Source of the DNA: Epiperipatus broadwayi
Lineage: Eukaryota > Onychophora > Udeonychophora > Euonychophora > Peripatidae
Length of the DNA stretch: 64,000 nt
Direction: 5' to 3'
NCBI GenBank assembly: GCA_028023455.1
Contig: JAQFVV010012402.1
Location: 17,690,484 to 17,754,483 of the forward strand
The notes beneath the pieces were generated by a model, which did no database searches, was not told where the DNA came from, and saw only the letters and a list, made by a program, of their open reading frames with translations. Both the position numbers and the translations under genes were made by a program. This document shows, piece after piece, positions 11,413-25,028 of this stretch. How positions within the stretch are numbered: position 1 is the stretch's first letter; each line of letters starts with the position of its first letter.

Positions 11413-14400
11413 ATACAATTGTACACATAGCGTCATATAAAAATAAATGCTTATATGCTTTTTTGAAATATGAATTGGTTATTACGTAAACATTTTTCAT
11501 GTTGACATTAAATCAATTAATAATATTGTCTTCAATATCTGCACTATCAGATATTGTTAAAAATCCATCCATATTCTACAGACACTTGGTTTTTAAAAAA
11601 ATCTTTATATGTTTTTCAACAAAATTTTTTTCCCATCCTATCAAAGGAAAAATAAAAATTAATTCAATATAAGTTTAAGTTATAATATATCTAATTATTA
11701 CTGTAAATCTATCATTTTATGATGATGTCTTTAAAAAATAACTTCATCATTTTCTTCAGGGTTGAAATTGGTTAAATTATAATTATGAATAGAATTCTGT
11801 GCACTCCTTAGAGATTATATATGATAATAAGCTCTAAAAGGAAGTCGAATATACATATTTAAATATATTTGAAATTATAAAATATTTAAAATGTTGATTT
11901 ACTGAAGAAGTCATATTTGGCATGAGATAACTTGATAATGTTATGATAATGGAAAGTTTAGAATTCCAGCTCTTTCATATTTTTTATATGTCACAATAGT
12001 AGTATACGGTTCAAGGCAATAGTTGAATAATGAACTCTGGAACTCAAGATCCATGGAATGCTGCTTTACCACTTCCGGTGCTCAAGTGTATTTTATGAAC
12101 CCAAAAGCAATAAATCAAATAACACTATTTGGTAGATATCAAGATCTTATGTTATATAAAATTATTACTATTATTATTAGAAACTTAGTTTAACAACTGA
12201 TATTAAATGGTATTTTGCTATAAAGTTTCTTTCCAAAAACTTGGAAAAAGAATCTAATTCAAGCCGCGAGGTGGGATATATTTTAACAGAATTATATCAG
12301 ATGAGAACCCGAAATATATAGGTATCTATTTTTTACGTAGACATGACGTCTATTCTGTTATAATTTTTTTAAAATTATAGTAATATTATTTCATTCTTTA
12401 ATTACTCAAATTTACTTATTTATAGTCGGTGTTATTTTCGCATTCACGCGCAATCGCAGCTCCACAGCGAATACTATAATAAACTAAACATATTTTTATA
12501 TATAATCAGAACAAAAACATTCCGCAGTAATTTTTTTTAATTCTGAAGAAAAAAATTAACTTGGATAAAGAGAATTATTTTAATTTATTTGTAGAATTAT
12601 ATAACTTGATCGTAATTATTGACATTATTAATAATGTATTAAAATCGAGATTTTATATATTAATTTTAAACTCCTTTCAAGTTAATAAATCCATTAATAT
12701 AAATGCATCAAACATTTTTTCTATGGAATCCATGAATTCAAGCACTGCGAAAATAAATTCCAACAATTGCATGTATACATAAGCAGTTTTTAAACGAATC
12801 TTTCATATTATTAATATGTTATAAATCCATAATATCTTATTTACAATGTGATATAGTGAGAATAGTATATTAGTTTACCAGGGATTATGGTTCAAAAAAT
12901 TAAATCCTGCCCAAATAACGCTTTATTTTGTCTTACTTTTTTTGTTGATTATCATTATAAAGGGATTAATAAATGAAGATTTAACTACTCGTGGCGAAAG
13001 TGTGAAACGAATGAAAGTCTTTCCTATACTACTTCTCTGTGAAAGGATGTTGGATAGAACTTTTTGTAGCAATGTATTAACTAAAATCTGTTTTATACTT
13101 AACACACACACATATATATATATATATGATTTTACAAAAATGACAATAATGTAATTTTCCAAATAAATGTTTTTATGATATGATAAACACAAGTATTTAG
13201 AGTGATTTTAATTATTTGCATCTAATCGTAAGCAAGTCTATTCTCATTTTACTCAAGGATTTAGAGCGGTTTTAATTATTTATATATATTTTATAAAAAT
13301 AAAATATCTTTTAAAGATCACAGTGCTAAACAAAAATTTGTTTCAGCGACTCTTAGAAAAAAAGACAGAATTTATCAAGCTTATTAATTGTCAATAAATT
13401 TCCATCTTATTTTATTTTCATTGTAAGAATATTTTATATATCGAGAAATATTGTATGTCAAGTTGTTTACTATGGCTCGACTATCTTGAAAACATTATAT
13501 AATTTAATCATCCGGACTTTTTCGTAAATGCGCTTTAGTACTATCTTTTTTTTTTTTTTTTGTAAATATATTTAATAAAAAATTAAAAATATTTTACCGA
13601 ACGAATTTATAAAATTTTAATGATAATTTTTTCTGCCTGTAGCCAATCGATTGTTATGTTATGAATAAGTCACAGTAACTGGGTTATTGATTTAGTAAAA
13701 TATTTTGAGGATGTATTTTCCTGTTACATATAATAATTTATATTTCCTGCGTTGTTTGGTGCGGAGGTAATAGAATGATGGATTCTTGAGCTCAAGGTCG
13801 CTTTGATGCTTGAACTTTTTGCGAACTCCAGAATAATAAACTATTTGATTAATTTTTATTTTGATTAAATTATACTTAAAATGCTATATATTTTTATCCC
13901 TTTTATTATTTTACAAAATAGTTAACTGTATTTCTGTAAGTAAAACGTAACACTTACCGTCTCTGGTTTACCTTGGACTGGAAAATGTCACTACTAATTA
14001 AACCATTTAATTCCCTGATCTTTTATAGCCTTCTACTATCCTCAAAAAATTAGGGTCAGTAGGATTTCCTTGTTTGATGTCATTTTAAAATTTTCTTAGC
14101 TTAAATCAAAAAATAAAATAATTATGGGATAGTTATCTCATACTTCGCAATCGTTTAACAATTCATCTTTTACATTTTATAAAAAAATGAAAAGTTTTAG
14201 TCAAATTTAAAAATTAACATTTTTTTTTCAGTTGAAAAGACATTAACCTTAAAACAATTATAATTGAAATTACTTCGACAATTTTTTTATCCGCTAAATA
14301 TATAATCTTATCAATAACATAAACTTCTTCAATAACTTCTCATGGAGACATATATATATATAATCAAAATATCATATATATGGCGGTAAATATTTAATCT

Positions 14401-14915
14401 ACTTGCTTCCCGCGCTGTATACCATAATCATGGATCAATTCTTTTAATCAAAGTAGATTTAATGATTCCAAGATACTTGGATGATGGACCATAATGATGA
14501 TAGTTTTGTATTTTTTATCAATCTAATTTTTACAATTAATCATAGCAGCTTTTGGTAAATATTAAATTCTTAAAGTCATTCACACTTTAACATATATATG
14601 CATGCCATTATTATAATCATTATCAATCTTGTCTAAAGGTATGAACATTCTTATTCCAGTAAAACGGATAGACAAAGAGGAATAAAAAATAAAATTAGTG
14701 TAAAAATATCAACATTATTTTGTATAAATCCCCTCCCCTCCAATAAAAAGAATCGCAAGGAAAGAGATGAAAAATAGATTTATGAAAAATATGAATTTCT
14801 GAATGGCTGTGGATGTATTTGAATAGAGCATGAGAAAATCTGTATACAGGCCAAGGAAAATTTAAAAAACCTCTTAAAAATAAACAAAAACAAAAAAAGT
14901 ACTTAGGTAGTTTGA
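11413..14915. other. AT-rich non-coding stretch
   Basis: Low-complexity AT-rich sequence. Short frames at 12561-12782 and 12923-13192 have no domain features and coding-unlike composition. A poly-T run lies near 13541-13561. Nothing else recognised. Confidence 0.55.
14905..14915. repeat. SINE target-site duplication, left copy
   Basis: AGGTAGTTTGA here matches 15015-15025 exactly (11 bp), bracketing the SINE. Confidence 0.85.
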
Positions 14916-15014
14916 ATTTTTTTTCCATATGTCATAGCATCGGTCGGGAGGCGAACCCGCAACTGCTTGCTTGCAAGGCGACTGCGCCGACTTCTCGGCT
15001 AACAATGCTTGACA
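14916..15014 (-). mobile_element. tRNA-derived SINE with 11-bp target-site duplication
   Basis: Read on the minus strand, a tRNA-like head has a degenerate A box (TTAGCCGAGAAGTCGGCGC) and a good B box (GCGGGTTCGCCTCCCG). It is followed by GATGCTATGACATATGG and an A-run (plus-strand T-run at 14917-14924). Exact 11-bp direct repeats flank it, so it was retroposed and is not a resident tRNA gene. The tail GATGCTATGACA is shared with the copy at 31.65 kb. Confidence 0.85.
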
Positions 15015-15025
15015 GGTAGTTTGAT
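15015..15025. repeat. SINE target-site duplication, right copy
   Basis: Exact 11-bp match to 14905-14915. Confidence 0.85.
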
Positions 15026-16218
15026 TTATTCACAAATTTTTAATATTTAAACATTCATGATATGCATTAATTATTCAATAATAATGCTGAATTCATAAAA
15101 ATAATGTAAAGCACATTTTCCTTTTCTTGGTGTCATTAAAATATTTATTTACAAATTATAAACGGAATAAAAAAATGTTTGTGTTTATTATGATATAAAT
15201 ACCTGTGAGATTGTAATCAAAAAGCGGCATATAGTTCGCACCTCCTGCTCAAGACCTTTAAAATGATTATTTAATATTTAAAAAAAGCCTTTTAGCTTGT
15301 TCTTCAGCAATTCATTTTTTAAAGGCTTTAATAACTTTAATTACAGATTCATTGTATTTTATCTTTAACCATATTATTTCTATTGAAAACATTCACGATT
15401 ATATTTTTATAATGTAAATGATGTCTATTTGAAAATTATGCTCAAGTTCATTATAAAATACTCTTCAAATGATTTATCATCTATTTACTTTTAATAATAT
15501 ATATTTATTTATAATGAAAACTTTTACATATAATCAATCATTGAACAAGGTCTAGCGCTTCTCGTTTTATTGAAAGTTGTAATTATGAATAAGACATTCA
15601 ATGACGGCAAGAGTGTATTATTGCAAGAGTGCAGTGTTCAAGTATGACCACGTGTCTTCGATCATTTTTTTTTAATGAATAGCCTTCATCCCTTTTTTCC
15701 CTCCAAGCTGTTACATACAAAAAGAGTTAAAAGACGTGAGTTTTATAATCTTGTTTTTATGTTTATAAAATATTATGTAGCATTATAAAAGAAAACAATT
15801 CAATACTTTTATGATACGTTAAGATCCAAAGTACATGAATTGAAGTAGATATATTAAGAATGCCTACTTATTTAATTAGTAAAACAACGATTATAAAATA
15901 AATTTTGTATTTTTTTTCCAATTTTGGTAATATATTTATTGGTATAGAGTTTATTTATTCTAATTTGATATGTTCAATAGAAAATTTTTACTTATTTATA
16001 TATGTAAATTTTTAAAATGTTAATGAGATTTTACTTGTATATTTTTATTTTATTTTAGTTATTCTACGTCATAATCAGATAAGCAATCAATTAAAAACTA
16101 GACCAGTAAACTGAAATCTTATTTAATAATAATATTTATTTATTTTACAGTTGTATATGTACATATTAAAAATATATACTTTCTTTTTCTTCTATTTATG
16201 TTATTATGCTATTATATT
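15026..16218. other. AT-rich non-coding stretch
   Basis: No gene or named repeat recognised. Confidence 0.5.
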
Positions 16219-16872
16219 AAATATTAATAACTGAAACACACAGGCTTATTATATACCTGTATCTATATATGTAATATATAGGGTAAATGAGCACAGACTT
16301 TCACACGACCCAACACTCTCCACACTATCTCATAACACTGATACACTTGAACACATGTATGTTGAAAAGATAAATAATCACCAATAACCAGCAACCATTA
16401 GTTGGTACACCATCTCTACACATATATGCTATAAGTGCTCAGATATATATTAAAATAGCCAATCCTCATACTTTAATGGACAGGCTTCAATCTATTCCAC
16501 ACTCCGACTCTTCAACCGTCCATTCAATTGAAAATCTGATGATGGAATGCTCAAAGGCCACCCTGAGGCTGAGATTCTTGTCACACCCATTTTGATCTAA
16601 GGTCAATCTGACCCCTCATGTACAGGACACAATCCATTTAATACATATACAAGGGGTGGGCAGACATCTCTACTATGTAATAACTGAAACACCCAGGCTT
16701 ATTATATACCTGTGTCTATATATGTAATATATAGGGTATATGAGCACAGACTTTCACACAACCCACTACTCTTCACACTATTTCATAACACTGATACACT
16801 TGAACACATATATGGTGAAAAGGTAAATAATCACCAATATACATATTTATAGCATATATGTGTAAAGATGGT

Positions 16873-16927
16873 AATCTGGACCAACTGATGATTGCTGTTT
16901 TAGCATGAAATACGTATATTGGAGATT
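16873..16927 (+). ncRNA. Type I hammerhead ribozyme, family A
   Basis: Core CTGATGA at 16885-16891; stem II TGCT/AGCA with a 5-nt loop; GAAA at 16907-16910; self-complementary ATACGTAT at 16910-16917 as helix III; predicted cleavage after A16918. Helix I pairs ACCAA with TTGG(A), plus outer AATC (16873-16876) with GATT (16924-16927). The first stem II pair (10.1-11.1, normally G-C) is T-T here, which should weaken activity. Confidence 0.82.
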
Positions 16928-17347
16928 ATTTATCTTTTCAACACATATGTGTTCAAGTGTATCAGTGTTATGAGATAGTGTGGAGAGTGATGGGTCGTGT
17001 GAAAGTCTGTTTTCATATACCCTATATATTACATATATAGAGACAGGTATATAATAAGCCTGTGTGTTTCAGTTATTACATAGTAGAGATGTTTGCCCAT
17101 CCCTTGTATATGTATTAAATGGATTATGTCCTGTACATGAAGTGTTAGATTGATCTTAGGTCAACATGGGTGTGACAAGAATCTTGGCTTCAGGGAGGCC
17201 TTTGAGCATTCCATCATCAGATTTTCAATTGGATGGATGGTTGAAGAGTTGGAGTGTGGAGTAGATTGAAGCCTGTCCATTAAAGTATGAGGATTGGCTA
17301 TCTTAATATATATCTGAGCACTTATAGCATATATGTGTAGAGATGGT

Positions 17348-17402
17348 AATCTGGACCAACTGATGATTGCTGGTTTAGCATGAAATATGTATATTGGTGA
17401 TT
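17348..17402 (+). ncRNA. Type I hammerhead ribozyme, family A
   Basis: Same layout as the copy at 16873: AATC, ACCAA, CTGATGA at 17360-17366, stem II TGCT/AGCA, GAAA at 17382-17385, TTGGT, GATT. Helix III has one change (ATATGTAT), leaving a G-T pair. Helix I is fully paired. Confidence 0.82.
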
Positions 17403-17509
17403 ATTTATCTTTTCAACATATATGTGTTCAAGTGTATCAGTGTTATGAGATAGTGTGGAGAGTGGTGGTTCGTGTGAAAGTCTGTGCTTATATACCATAA
17501 ATATTAATA

Positions 17510-19454
17510 TAAATTTAAAACCTGATAATATAAATAATTTTTCCAAACTTTTAGAAATTAATTATGACAAATAACCATAAGTAAGAAAAATACAGTTTCT
17601 CTTAACATGATAATTATTGCATTGTTTATCAAACCTACAACCCGAGTTTGAGTTCTGACAGTGTAAACCTTGAATTTTTTTCTAGGTTTGAACAATATTA
17701 GGATTTTTCATTTAAGTAGGCAACCAAAGCCACATAAGATAACTATCCAATAACCATTAGTAAATGAATATCTTACTATTATTAGCTAGAAGATCCCATT
17801 TTAATCTGGGGTTGATGCTGGCTCTAAAAAAATAATTTTATTAACAGGGAATAAATTAATAAATCTCTACTGTGATGTGTATAAGAAAAAAAAAAGGAGG
17901 CACATTTTAGGTGGCTAAGTAACAAATAGCAGGAACTGCTTATCCCAGAAAATTTGGACAACAAAGATTCCAAAAACCGATTAGAGATTACATGAAGATT
18001 GTTTAGATTTTATTTTAAATTGTATAGATCAGATATTCAATTGCACTAATAAATAATGTGCGTATGTAATATATATTATTTATTCTAGTTGCATTTTTTT
18101 GTAACGGGATAAAATTGATCTCCATTATCTGTCCACTGGTTTGGTCAGCATTTGATGTAGAATAAAAGAAATTGCCCTACATTTTTTTTAGACCTTCATT
18201 CATTACTGACACAAAAATAAAATAAAAGATAATGAAGAAATACCTTTATGATTTAAATACTATTTGTATCAAAGCAAAACATGTACAATTAAATAGTAAA
18301 TCTGTTATAACCTGTATAAAATTATATAGTTCAGTCATTGGTCACACTATGCAATAACAATAGATCCCATAAATATTATTATTCAGACTGTCCATTACAC
18401 TAAAATAATATAATGATGACGATGTTTATTAAAATCTAATTCTGTTCAAGCAGTATTTAAAACAAAAGAAAACAAACAAGATCATTACTTCAAATATCAC
18501 CAAATCTATTCATGACCTAAAATAAACTACAATAAGTAATAAATCATATATCATTGTCCTAAACAATAATATATGGCTACGATATCCATTTAATTTATAA
18601 CTGAATGAAATCAAAATTAAATGATTAAATCATTTATGTTATATTTTACTGTGTAAATTTATGCTAATATTAGTGATATCCTTTACCTAAATAAACTAGT
18701 TGTAAATGATTATGATAACATTTTGAGAATGTTTTATAAACTTATAATATCTCCAATGTTTAAATAAAACAAAACCATTAATCAGTTTTATATTAAGTTT
18801 AATAAATGTTAAATAATATTAACTTAACTATACTCTGCTTTACATCAATCTACTTTTATTACTTATGTTATATATCAAAATGAATACTCAACAAGAACAT
18901 ATTATCGACGAACCTATTAGATAACCTTGCATTTATAATATCCAATCATATAATTATATCAAATATACAGTAGGTTTCTATTAGATATTTACTGAATCAC
19001 AATCAACTAATCTTACCGGTCTGTTTTAAATTTCCCGTAATGGCTTTTATAACAATTAACCCATATAGCACAATTATTGACATTTATTTTAGTCAAAGAT
19101 AGGCACTAAGATTTAATAGTTAATTAAATTTACGATCCACATCAAATAAGTTTAAAGTTAATTAAGGCAAATATATGACTAAAGACAGAATAAAATCTAT
19201 TACTGTTTTTATAACTGAACAAGGCAAGCTGTTAATAGTTTTTTTACAATCTTTAGCTCTTAATAGTTAACCCGGAACTAATTACATTATTTATACAATT
19301 GATCTCAACTTAGATAACGCAAATATTTCATTATAATGACAATATAAAGTTTATCTCTAATTAGACTTAATAATAATCATATAATATATATAACTATAAT
19401 TCATTTACCGATATTGGTTTGATTTAGATTAAAATTTAATAATTAAAAGAAAAA
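17510..19454. other. AT-rich non-coding stretch
   Basis: No coding frame and no recognised repeat. It ends at the target-site duplication of the large LINE. Confidence 0.5.
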
Positions 19455-19472
19455 TGAGATTTTCTTTATATA
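19455..19472. repeat. LINE target-site duplication, 3'-side copy
   Basis: TGAGATTTTCTTTATATA is repeated exactly at 29426-29443, on the other side of the nearly 10-kb nested element. Confidence 0.93.
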
Positions 19473-19808
19473 TGTTTCAAAGCATATTTTATTGATTAAA
19501 AAACAATGATTACATAGGTAAGATTGGGCTTACACAGTAAGCATAAGTCTGTTCCTGTGTCTAAACAGTTCTGTAGGGCATAAGTTTGTTCACAGATATA
19601 TGAGAGAAAGAGCTTTCTCTTGAGTTCTTTAAGTTGTGTTTTTGCTACTCTTAAGGCATCAAAAGTTGCCTGAATTCAGTTTGTCTAATTTTTTTTATAT
19701 ATATACATTATGTTGATGGACCCTGTCATGTGTGTCCTGCTGGTTTTGGTGTATTGGGTTCTTTTTTTTTTAGCTGTGTTATTCTGTATCTCTTTTACTG
19801 ATTTTCAA
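19473..19808 (-). other. LINE 3' untranslated region
   Basis: Sequence between the ORF2 stop and the target duplication. No long poly-A tail is seen at the 3' end; AT-rich sequence abuts the duplication directly. Confidence 0.75.
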
Positions 19809-22800
19809 CTATAGTGCTGATTTTAGTTTAAACAGTGACCAAGTTGCAGCAAAAATATCTGGTGGTGCTAGCATGTTATCCCTTTCTTTTATTTTTTCTA
19901 GCTTGTGGTGGAAAGTGTTGAGGTTTTGTTTTGCATTGTAGTCAAAATTGAATTTACATCTGGTGTACCAATATGCATACAAGCTAAATGTCGCTGCTCT
20001 TATTGTTGGGATTGCATTTTTTTTGTATACCTGGAGAATTTTTGCCATTGTTGTGTCTTTCTGATGGTAGTTATTTATCATTATTTGTCTTACCTTTTCC
20101 AAGCCCAGACAATCATTTAGAAAATGATGTTGTGTTTCTTCTTCTCTTTGGCACAACCTGCACAGTGGGTCTATTTTCGTAAAGAACCTTTTAAAATGGA
20201 TGAAATGTGATGTAGGCAAGGCATTCAGATTTACTTTGACTATGAAGTCAAAGAATTTAGGCTCCAGGTACCAATTTTTATATTTTTTTAGGAGCTGTGC
20301 ATTGTTTATTTCAAGGACCATTTTGTTGTTGATATCTTGTTGTGTCTGCTCTATTAGGCTATGTATGTGCCAATATGTGTATTTAATTGGGTTAGACAGG
20401 GTTATTTTGTCCCTTTGATTTCTTATGCTGTCTAAAAGTGTGGCTATATAGTTGTCTTTGGGAGGTGGTCGGTCAGTGGGTATTATATCTATTATTTTTT
20501 GAATATTTGGAAACTTTGTAAATGTTGTAATCAGCAGGTTTATTATTTTTTGTGTGTAAAAAGTTGAAATTGTATGTAGTCCAAGCCCATTTAGTTTTGT
20601 GGGTTGGCTTAATTGCCTCATTGAAATGGCTACCACCTTTTTATTCCAAAGTAGTTTATTGCACATGGAGTTTACTGTTGATATAAATTTTTTGGTAAAC
20701 TTTATCACTGGTAGGTAGTATGTGATTTTTGTCATTATCAGTTGGTTGAAGAGAGCAACCTTTGAGTATAGAGAAAGGTATGATTTAGCAAGTGAGTCTG
20801 TGATTCTTTCTGTTTGTGTTAAGATTTTGTCTTGTATTGTTCTTCTCATCTGCCCCATTCCCAAATGAAATGGGAAACCCAGAAACTTATTCGGTTTTCC
20901 TTGGTATATTTGTGTGTTGGTTTTCCCAGTAAAAATTGACCACACAGCTGATTTATTAGTATTTATTTTCAGATGAAATTTTGTTGTATAGTCTTCTATT
21001 ATTTTTTGGAGTGTATGTAGTTGTTTCTTTGAAGTTAGAAAAATCGTAACATCATCCATGTAGGCTATACAGGGTATGTAAATATTGGTGTTTGGTATTT
21101 GTATTCCTTGTAATTTTTCCTTGATTTTTTCAAGTAGAGGGTTTATGTATAGTGTGAAGAGTAGTGTACTTAGTGGAGATCCCTGGGGGATGGATTGGTT
21201 AGGGTGGAAAGTGGGTGATGTTCTTCCATTTAGCGTAATGTGTATCTCCCTATTTAGGAGTAGGTTGGCTATCGTGTATAAAATTGTTCTTCGTATTCTT
21301 GGTTTTTTTTTTAATTGATTGATTAGTTTGTTGATGGGGACAGAGTCAAAGGCACTCTCAAAATCCAATTGTACTACCATGGGCCCATGTTTTTTTCTTT
21401 TTATTGTTGAATTTACTATTGTTTTAAAAATTAGAGCTGCTTGGCCTGTTCGGAAGACCCTTTTTTAGCATATTGATGTTCCAATATTATTGGTAAGATG
21501 TAGGGTTCTATCTTTTCTTTTAGTACTTTTTCTAGAATTTTGATTCCCAATGGCTCCATTGAAATGGGTCTTAAATTTGTAATTTCCGAGATGGATTCTA
21601 TTTTTTTCATGAAAGGGACCATTGATATTGGGATTAGACCTTGTATGTTATATAATTTTTGTGAAAGTTGATTTGCTAGTTGACATAGTAAGTTATTTGT
21701 AAATTGACTTAGATGAGTTAGTACAAATTTTGGGATCCCGGGTGGTCCTGGGTGACAAGTGCTTTGTAATGTTGTGAGTATTCTTGCAAAATCTTCTATT
21801 TTATAGGGGGTTTCATTTTCAGGTTTTCCAAAGTAATTTTCTGGGATCTTCCATTGGTTGTTTGTTGTGAGTTTACTTCTGAAGTATTGAAAGATGGGTT
21901 CTATCATGTTATAGCCTGTTATCACTTTATTTCCTGTTTTAATTGCCATAGGTACTTTGTTAGTTGATGGATATCCTAATGCCCACTTAATGTAACCACG
22001 GGTCCAAGTGTGTTGTTCTGTTAAACATATTTTTTTCTTTTTGATGGCAATATATTGTTTTAATTGGTTACATGTTTGATTGTATAGCTGTGTAAGTTTA
22101 ACAATGATTTCTTGGTTATTTTTGATTGGTTTTGCTGTTATGATCTTTTTATGTATTTCTTCTGCCAATGTTATGAGTTTTGTTGGTGGGGTTGTTTTTT
22201 GTGTCATATGATTGATATTATAAGATATGGTTTCTGTGAAAGCTATATATTTTGTTATTGGGTCAAGGTCCATTTGATTTAGTTTGTTTATTGCTATATA
22301 TATTTCTGAGAAAAAAACTTCCTGTGTATTGATTGGCAGTAGAATTCTTATGGTTTTCTGTAGGTAGTATTTTTGGTTATAGTTTGTATCTAAATTTATT
22401 TTTATTATTTGCACTGCATGATCTGAGAAATGTGTGGGGGATAGACTCATTTCTATTGCTTGATGCAGCATTGGGGAATAGAACATCAGGTCTATCAGAG
22501 TTCCATATCTGCTGTTATAGAAGGATATGGAGTTTGGTGGTAGGAATCCTTCTCCACTCATAAGTGGTATTGCTAATTGGTGAATCCACTTATTAACAAA
22601 CTTTTGGTAGCTCATATTAAAATCCCCTGTTAGTATTGTTGGGTAAGGATTGTTTGCCAGCATTGAGTTTATTGTTGCAATTATTCTATTGATTATAATT
22701 GGCCCTGGTGGAATATATACATATATGATATTGATTGAGAGATTTTTGTGGTAAAAAGTTGTGATTATTAGGTTTGAGTCTATGTAGATTATTTTGAAAG

Positions 22801-23050
22801 TAGTGAAGGGACAATTCCGGCTTATGTATATTCCTGTCCCACTGGCTGGTGCAGATGAGTCTCTTGAGCATGCACAAAAACCTTGTGTGCTCATGACTTG
22901 TGCTGGGTCAATTTTTGATCCACTATGTATTTTAGTTTCAAGGAGCCCCAAGATGCTTGGTTGTATGATTTGTATCCATTTGTTTATATTCTGTATTTTT
23001 GTCTTGGAGTTTATACCCCTTACATTAACTGCAGCTACCTTTATAATCAT
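19809..23050 (-). pseudogene. LINE ORF2: endonuclease-reverse transcriptase with one frameshift
   Basis: The first segment (23050-21431, 539 codons) starts MIIKVAAVNVRGIN and carries an EEP endonuclease: ETK at residues 38-40, GDFN at 142-145, SDH at 209-211. It continues into the RT N-terminus (LRPISMEP). The frame then breaks in a run of six A and three G (about 21459-21470, minus sense). Past it the other frame gives FRTGQAALIFKTIVNS and LDFESAFDS, and the second segment (to 19809, 523 codons from 21380) holds QGSPLS at 66-71, the catalytic YMDD at 107-110 and a C-terminal Cys/His motif (C407, C410, H418, C424). One indel in a homopolymer is the only break seen, so either recent decay or an assembly error could explain it. 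Its product would nick target DNA and prime cDNA synthesis from LINE RNA. Confidence 0.93.
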
Positions 23051-23094
23051 ACTGGTTTTTGAGTTATAGATTGTTTTGCTTTGAGATGTGTTGA

Positions 23095-23823
23095 CTATTT
23101 TATTTTTTTAGTTGTTGTTGGTATTGTCTCTGTGTCTGTACTTTTGGTTTTTAAAACTGGTGTTGCTTGTGGGTTGTATGTGTCTGTGTTTATATGCCCG
23201 TGTTTAAAATGATCACTTTCACTGTCATATTCTGAATCAGTTAGTCGTTCATCATCTGTTTCCATTTCTATATTCTTTTCTTTTTCTTGAATTTTCCTTT
23301 CTGCTGGTTGGAGTTCTTTTGCATTAGGTTTGATTTTTTTAATTTCTCTCTTTTTTGTTTCCTTTTGCTGTTTTCTTTTGCTTTCTTTTGTTATATTCTC
23401 AATTGCTGGAAGACTTTCTGCAATTTTATCCATGATTTCAGTAGCTGTCTTGTTTAGAATTCTGTGTTTATCTTGGCCAGAGATATCTGTTTTATTTTCT
23501 ATTGTTTTTGTTGTGTCATCTTTGGGTTTTTTTCCATTAGACTGTGAGTCTTCATTTTCTTTTTTTTCCATTTCAATTATTTGTTCTGTGTTTACAGATG
23601 TAGAAGTGTTTACATTTTTATTTTTCTCTGTTGTTGTATTAGCTTTGTTTAAGTTGAGTTTTTGAAGGTGTGAATTTGGCGGTTGTGTGTTATTATCTGT
23701 GTTTACTGTAGTTGTTTCTACTAAATTGGAATTACTTTGGTCTTTTTTTTCTTGATTTTTTTCCTTACAAACAGTCGCTATGTGTCCTCTTTTTCCACAT
23801 GCAAAACATCTTGGTTTGAGGCC
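23095..23823 (-). pseudogene. LINE ORF1, C-terminal part (CCHC zinc knuckle), split off by the hAT
   Basis: Reading from 23823 the frame opens with a zinc knuckle, CFACGKRGHIATVC (C-x2-C-x4-H-x4-C), typical of nucleic-acid-binding ORF1/gag-like proteins. It continues as a very hydrophilic Asn/Thr/Lys/Glu-rich tail to a TAG at 23095-23097. The frame matches the upstream part at 28410 once the hAT and one 8-bp duplication are removed (4586 bp), so this is the original C-terminal half. The ORF2 start lies 44 nt downstream. ORF1 proteins coat LINE RNA to form the ribonucleoprotein. Confidence 0.9.
23816..23823. repeat. hAT target-site duplication, left copy
   Basis: TTGAGGCC is repeated exactly at 28402-28409; 8 bp is the hallmark duplication length of hAT elements. 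Confidence 0.95.
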
Positions 23824-25028
23824 CAGGGCCGGCGGAAGCGGGCATGCAATGCATGCTAGGCATGCGGGCGCTGGCAGAAGGAGGTGCCATCACTGAGAGA
23901 TTAGCATCTGAAAAAGAAGGCGCCATCCCTGAGAAATTAAAACTCTACTAACAAAAATACTCACATTTGAAGAATATTATTCTCAAATGTTTATTTACAA
24001 AAATTATTGAGAGTAGATTATTGAAAATCATATGAAGTCATATTATATCTTATTAAATGACACACACAAGCAGGCCTGCACACAAGCTCTGCTTAATATT
24101 AAAAATATAAAACAATCAAATCTATTATTTATCATGAACAATAAACTAAACATAAAGTTTATTATATTACAAATTTCATATTGTAATGTTTATATATATA
24201 TAGTACTGCTTATAGTAAACTATAAGTAACTTTCTGCTAGCAAATATATAAATAAACACACACTAAAAGTATTATAAATTAGAACTTATGTATGTATATG
24301 CGTATATATATATTAGATCATGTACATAATTTTGAAATCGTAAGAAACGATTATAATATTGCAAAATAAAACATTTTCTAATTTTTTATTTAAATAATAA
24401 TTTGATATAAATATTCGAACGTGTATGTAATATATATTATAGGTATAATTCCAGTAAACTTAATATAATTTTCAGTTTACTTTTTATTTTATATATTTTA
24501 ATCGTTGTCAAAAGTCTATTTTTTCTGCATACTAATTAGGTTTGCAAATTAATTACATACGTTTGCTTATGATGTTTATCGCAAATTTTAAAATCTTAGT
24601 AAGAACTTGTAAACAATAATTATAATCCCAGGAAATTTTCTATTGAAATCGCAAATCAGGCCTGGCAGGCCACCTGTGTTAATTAGAAAAATATATGATA
24701 ACAAAAGAAAATCTTGCCAATGGTAAAACTAAAATGTTCAATCAAGCGTAAAAAACTGGACACTTGAGTTATTTTAAAACCTGACCATTTTTAATGTCAA
24801 TGGCTGAATATTTCCAATTTATTAGCTGCCTTTTTTAGGTAAACAAGTTAAACAACTTCTTCCCCTCCGCGTATAGAGTTTTGTATTTTGGCGCAAGAAG
24901 TAATTTGTGTTGGACATCTAAATTAGCAATATATAATCTTAAGTATTAAGATACATGATGTAAATATATAAATTAGAGTCCGTATTTATTTATTTATTAC
25001 ATTTGAAAATTATTTTAAAGTGGCGTTC

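Larger units (their letters stand above)
16230..17498. mobile_element. Hammerhead-ribozyme repeat array A1 (forward dimer plus inverted dimer)
   Basis: A unit of about 456 bp appears as a forward copy (about 16230-16680), a partial second forward copy (about 16681-16850), an inverted partial copy (about 16851-17075) and an inverted longer copy (about 17076-17498). Landmarks are ATACCTGTGTCTATATATG, CTCATAACACTGATACAC and TGGACAGGCTTCAATCTA, all found again reversed in the second half. The inverted copies carry hammerhead ribozymes on the plus strand. The array is bounded by AAATATTAATA at 16219-16229 and 17499-17509 (11 bp exact), read as a target-site duplication. The short Tyr/His-rich frames in it are by-products of the repeat. 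Confidence 0.85.

Noticed and set aside
12561-13192. Short frames on both strands
   Set aside because: AT-rich low-complexity translation with no motif.
17205-17240. Second hammerhead-like CTGATGATGG on the reverse strand of the same unit
   Set aside because: No GAAA at the right spacing and no flanking complementarity; chance CTGATGA.
19905-23665. Plus-strand frames across the LINE
   Set aside because: Antisense shadows of ORF1/ORF2, Phe/Leu/Cys-rich and without domains.
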